From the NCBI GenBank assembly GCA_934692455.1, contig CAKUTY010000073.1, positions 1 through 6,680 on the forward strand: a DNA stretch of 6,680 nt, written 5' to 3'. This DNA comes from an uncultured Erysipelotrichaceae bacterium (lineage in GTDB: Bacteria > Bacillota_I > Bacilli_A > Erysipelotrichales > Erysipelotrichaceae). Position numbers and translations under genes: made by a program. Shown one piece after another: positions 6,674 through 6,680 of the stretch (positions are counted from its first letter, which is position 1; every line of letters starts with the position of its first letter). The notes under the pieces were generated by a model. That model did not search any database. It was not told where the DNA came from and saw only the letters and a list, made by a program, of their open reading frames with translations.

Positions 6674-6680
6674 ATGTATA

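Overview
The window is an AT-rich, tightly packed bacterial region with every supported gene on the + strand. Several features suggest a low-GC Gram-positive (Firmicutes): T- and A-ending codons, strong AGGAGG-type ribosome binding sites, a lipoprotein substrate-binding protein, and a three-gene ABC importer core of UgpC/UgpA/UgpE type. TGA is used as a stop (4206-4208), so this is the standard bacterial code and not the Mycoplasma code. A gut Erysipelotrichia-like host is a plausible guess, but the sequence alone does not prove it.

Layout: (1) positions 2-583 hold the 3' part of an FRG-domain gene whose start lies left of the window. (2) 587-1375 encodes a classical short-chain dehydrogenase/reductase of the COG0300 (DltE-like) type. 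(3) 1378-5764 encodes a complete carbohydrate-type (CUT1) ABC importer: ATPase, two permeases and a lipoprotein solute-binding protein. (4) 5765-5836 is the only real intergenic gap. It holds a modest intrinsic terminator, a 14-bp perfect palindrome and an extended -10 promoter. (5) 5837-6673 encodes a Cof-type HAD phosphatase.

The first six genes are separated by gaps of +3, +2, -8, -8 and -4 nt, so they read as one operon, translationally coupled through the transporter part. No promoter was recognised inside the window for this block, so the main promoter is probably upstream of position 1. The transporter has all the parts needed for import: a tethered binding protein captures the ligand, two six-helix permeases form the channel, and the ATPase powers it. 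No glycosidase, kinase or dedicated regulator is in the window, so the substrate cannot be assigned; a sugar, oligosaccharide or glycerol-phosphate-like solute is the family expectation.

The HAD gene has its own promoter, placed so close to the ATG that the mRNA is predicted to be leaderless, with a palindrome covering the likely -35 region. That gap and the doubly anchored binding protein are the most interesting points. I see no clearly new biological system: no CRISPR array, RNA gene, transposon or toxin-antitoxin pair was found.
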